Shown here one piece after another: positions 8,001 through 8,229 of a stretch of 8,229 bases of DNA (the first letter of the stretch is position 1; each line of letters starts with the position of its first letter). The position numbers were made by a program, and so were the translations under genes. The stretch covers positions 1 through 8,229 of the forward strand of contig JACMNW010000438.1 of assembly GCA_014378345.1 (NCBI GenBank), read 5' to 3'. Below the pieces are notes generated by a model that did not search any database, had not been told where the DNA came from, and saw only the letters and a list, made by a program, of their open reading frames with translations. This DNA is from Pseudorhodobacter sp. (GTDB lineage Bacteria; Pseudomonadota; Alphaproteobacteria; Rhodobacterales; Rhodobacteraceae).

Positions 8001-8229
8001 ACTGCTGGCGGAGGCTTCTGGCGTGCTGCGCTCCCCCGCACTTGCGCGACTGTTCGCGCCCGGCACGCTGGCAGAGGTTCCCGTTACGGCGCAAATCGGC
8101 GGGCGGCGGCTTTACGGCGCGATTGACAGAGTGGTTGTTTCGCCAACGCACGTTTTGGCAGTCGATTATAAATCCAATCGCACCATTCCCGCCAATGCCG
8201 CCGCGGTGCCTGAAGGCCTGTTGCGCCAA
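5044..8229 (+). CDS. addA: AddA, double-strand break repair helicase-nuclease (C-terminus missing)
   Basis: AddA is the active 3'-5' UvrD/Rep-type (SF1A) helicase and a nuclease of the AddAB complex. The frame runs without a stop from 5044 to the right edge, giving 1062 residues; alphaproteobacterial AddA is usually somewhat over 1100, so a short C-terminal piece is missing. Helicase motifs are complete: I (ANAGSGKT, 23-30), Ia (LTYTKAAAAEM, 53-63), Ic (IQTIHSFC, 118-125), II (VDEAQD, 389-394), III (GDKKQSIYSFQGA, 427-439), IV (YSFRS, 469-473), the LVQRR strand (582-586), V (TVHGAKGLE, 770-778) and VI (RLLYVAMTRAQ, 837-847). A charged, proline-rich linker (about 891-922) precedes the RecB-like nuclease: ARGHLLHVLLE (His956, Glu960), GAIDRV (Asp1028) and VDYKSN (Asp1041, Lys1043). 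The window ends at Gln1062, where the nuclease Q/Y motif should begin. The ATG shares one base with the addB stop and has a good ribosome binding site, so both subunits are likely made from one mRNA. Confidence 0.96.
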   Translation, partial: MRNDASARQVQAAGPNASTWLSANAGSGKTKVLIDRVARLLLSGVKPQHILCLTYTKAAAAEMQNRLFKRLGAWAMMPNEALLRELQDLGDRHATPNHLPLARQLFAAAIDTPGGLRIQTIHSFCAMLLRRFPLEAGVSPQFVELDDRAGRLLRDAIVQDMADILAPDAVAAVARAYTGEDFSKLMDQTSRVKSAFANPMTLAECRAVFDVPNGMTDETLLADIFLGGEDDWLPQVASVMLAGSTNDVRDGKKLLAINLRAPSLSTIEDLEDVLLSGLKTKAPFSAKLDTLPTQPTRPKLGPLHDRLQDLMRRVEATRPKRLALFAAEKTFALHQFAAVFLPEYARRKAIRGWLDFDDLITRTRDLLAKSPVAQWVLFRLDGGIAHILVDEAQDTSPDQWQVIECLAAEFTAGQGAHTGPRTIFVVGDKKQSIYSFQGADVAAFDQMKGAFSHRLAASGSGLVKLDLEYSFRSSPAILRLVDLTFDERRKMALGGDMRHYAFNADMPGWVELLPVIESGGKAPDFTMENPVDLVTTQHHSVRLAAGIANRIKMMIKDGHQIPIKGTNPIVLRPVHAGDFLILVQRRNEVFSQIIRACKNLDLPIAGADRLKLGGELAVKDLAALLAFLATPEDDLSLAVILRSPLCGWSEAQLYDLAQGRTGYLWQALRAKAALFPDTMAMLNDLRDQTDYLRPFDLIERALTRHNGRKNLLARLGAEAEDGIDELLSQALAYERNDVPSLTGFLGWLQTDDIDVKRQMESEGHKIRVMTVHGAKGLEAPVVILPDTADRQPQDRDEVYRFGLQGPAIWKTSKSESPPATNTERADREALRAHESMRLLYVAMTRAQSILIVAAGGEVTKPDAWYNIIQAGMEAVGATPSPGGGMVYSHGDLPNDPQTEKEPQTKDPLPDWATAQAPDAPRESVTISPSSLGGAKALPGDDGLDEDAALARGHLLHVLLENLPNAEDVDWPAMAEALVPDPAECAALLAEASGVLRSPALARLFAPGTLAEVPVTAQIGGRRLYGAIDRVVVSPTHVLAVDYKSNRTIPANAAAVPEGLLRQ

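Noticed and set aside
1..8229. Search for a mobile element, CRISPR array, defence island, structured RNA or prophage signature
   Set aside because: No repeats, integrase or transposase motifs, inverted terminal repeats, tRNA-like segments or non-coding gaps were seen. All sequence is accounted for by five housekeeping-type genes.

Overview
The window is typical alphaproteobacterial chromosome, most likely from the Rhodobacteraceae or a close relative. The evidence is the GC-rich composition (judged by eye, not computed), the strong C/G preference at third codon positions, the alphaproteobacterial form of AddA and AddB, and the gene order tsaE-amgK-murU-addB-addA, which I recall as a common arrangement in Rhodobacterales. 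I do not assign a genus.

Layout, all on the + strand: tsaE is cut by the left edge (1-441), followed by amgK (434-1450), murU (1426-2130), addB (2123-5044) and addA (from 5044, cut by the right edge at 8229). Every gene overlaps the next, by 8, 25, 8 and 1 nt, so no base lies outside a coding region. There is no room for an intergenic promoter or terminator, and one polycistronic transcript with translational coupling is the simplest reading. The promoter and the operon end must lie outside the window. I found no tRNA, rRNA, riboswitch, CRISPR array, insertion sequence or other mobile element. Long open frames on the minus strand are shadows of the + strand genes.

The genes serve three jobs. 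TsaE is the ATPase that supports t6A modification of tRNA. AmgK and MurU form the end of the peptidoglycan recycling branch that turns MurNAc into UDP-MurNAc and bypasses the fosfomycin target MurA. AddB and AddA form the helicase-nuclease that processes double-strand breaks for RecA-dependent repair, the role RecBCD has in E. coli. AddA keeps all the helicase motifs I looked for and the start of its nuclease domain. AddB keeps a nuclease domain but has no Walker A motif and only one cysteine, so it cannot carry the four-cysteine iron-sulfur cluster known from Bacillus AddB. Nothing here looks like an undescribed system. The points worth a second look are the fully overlapping architecture, the uneven ribosome binding signals and the reduced AddB.
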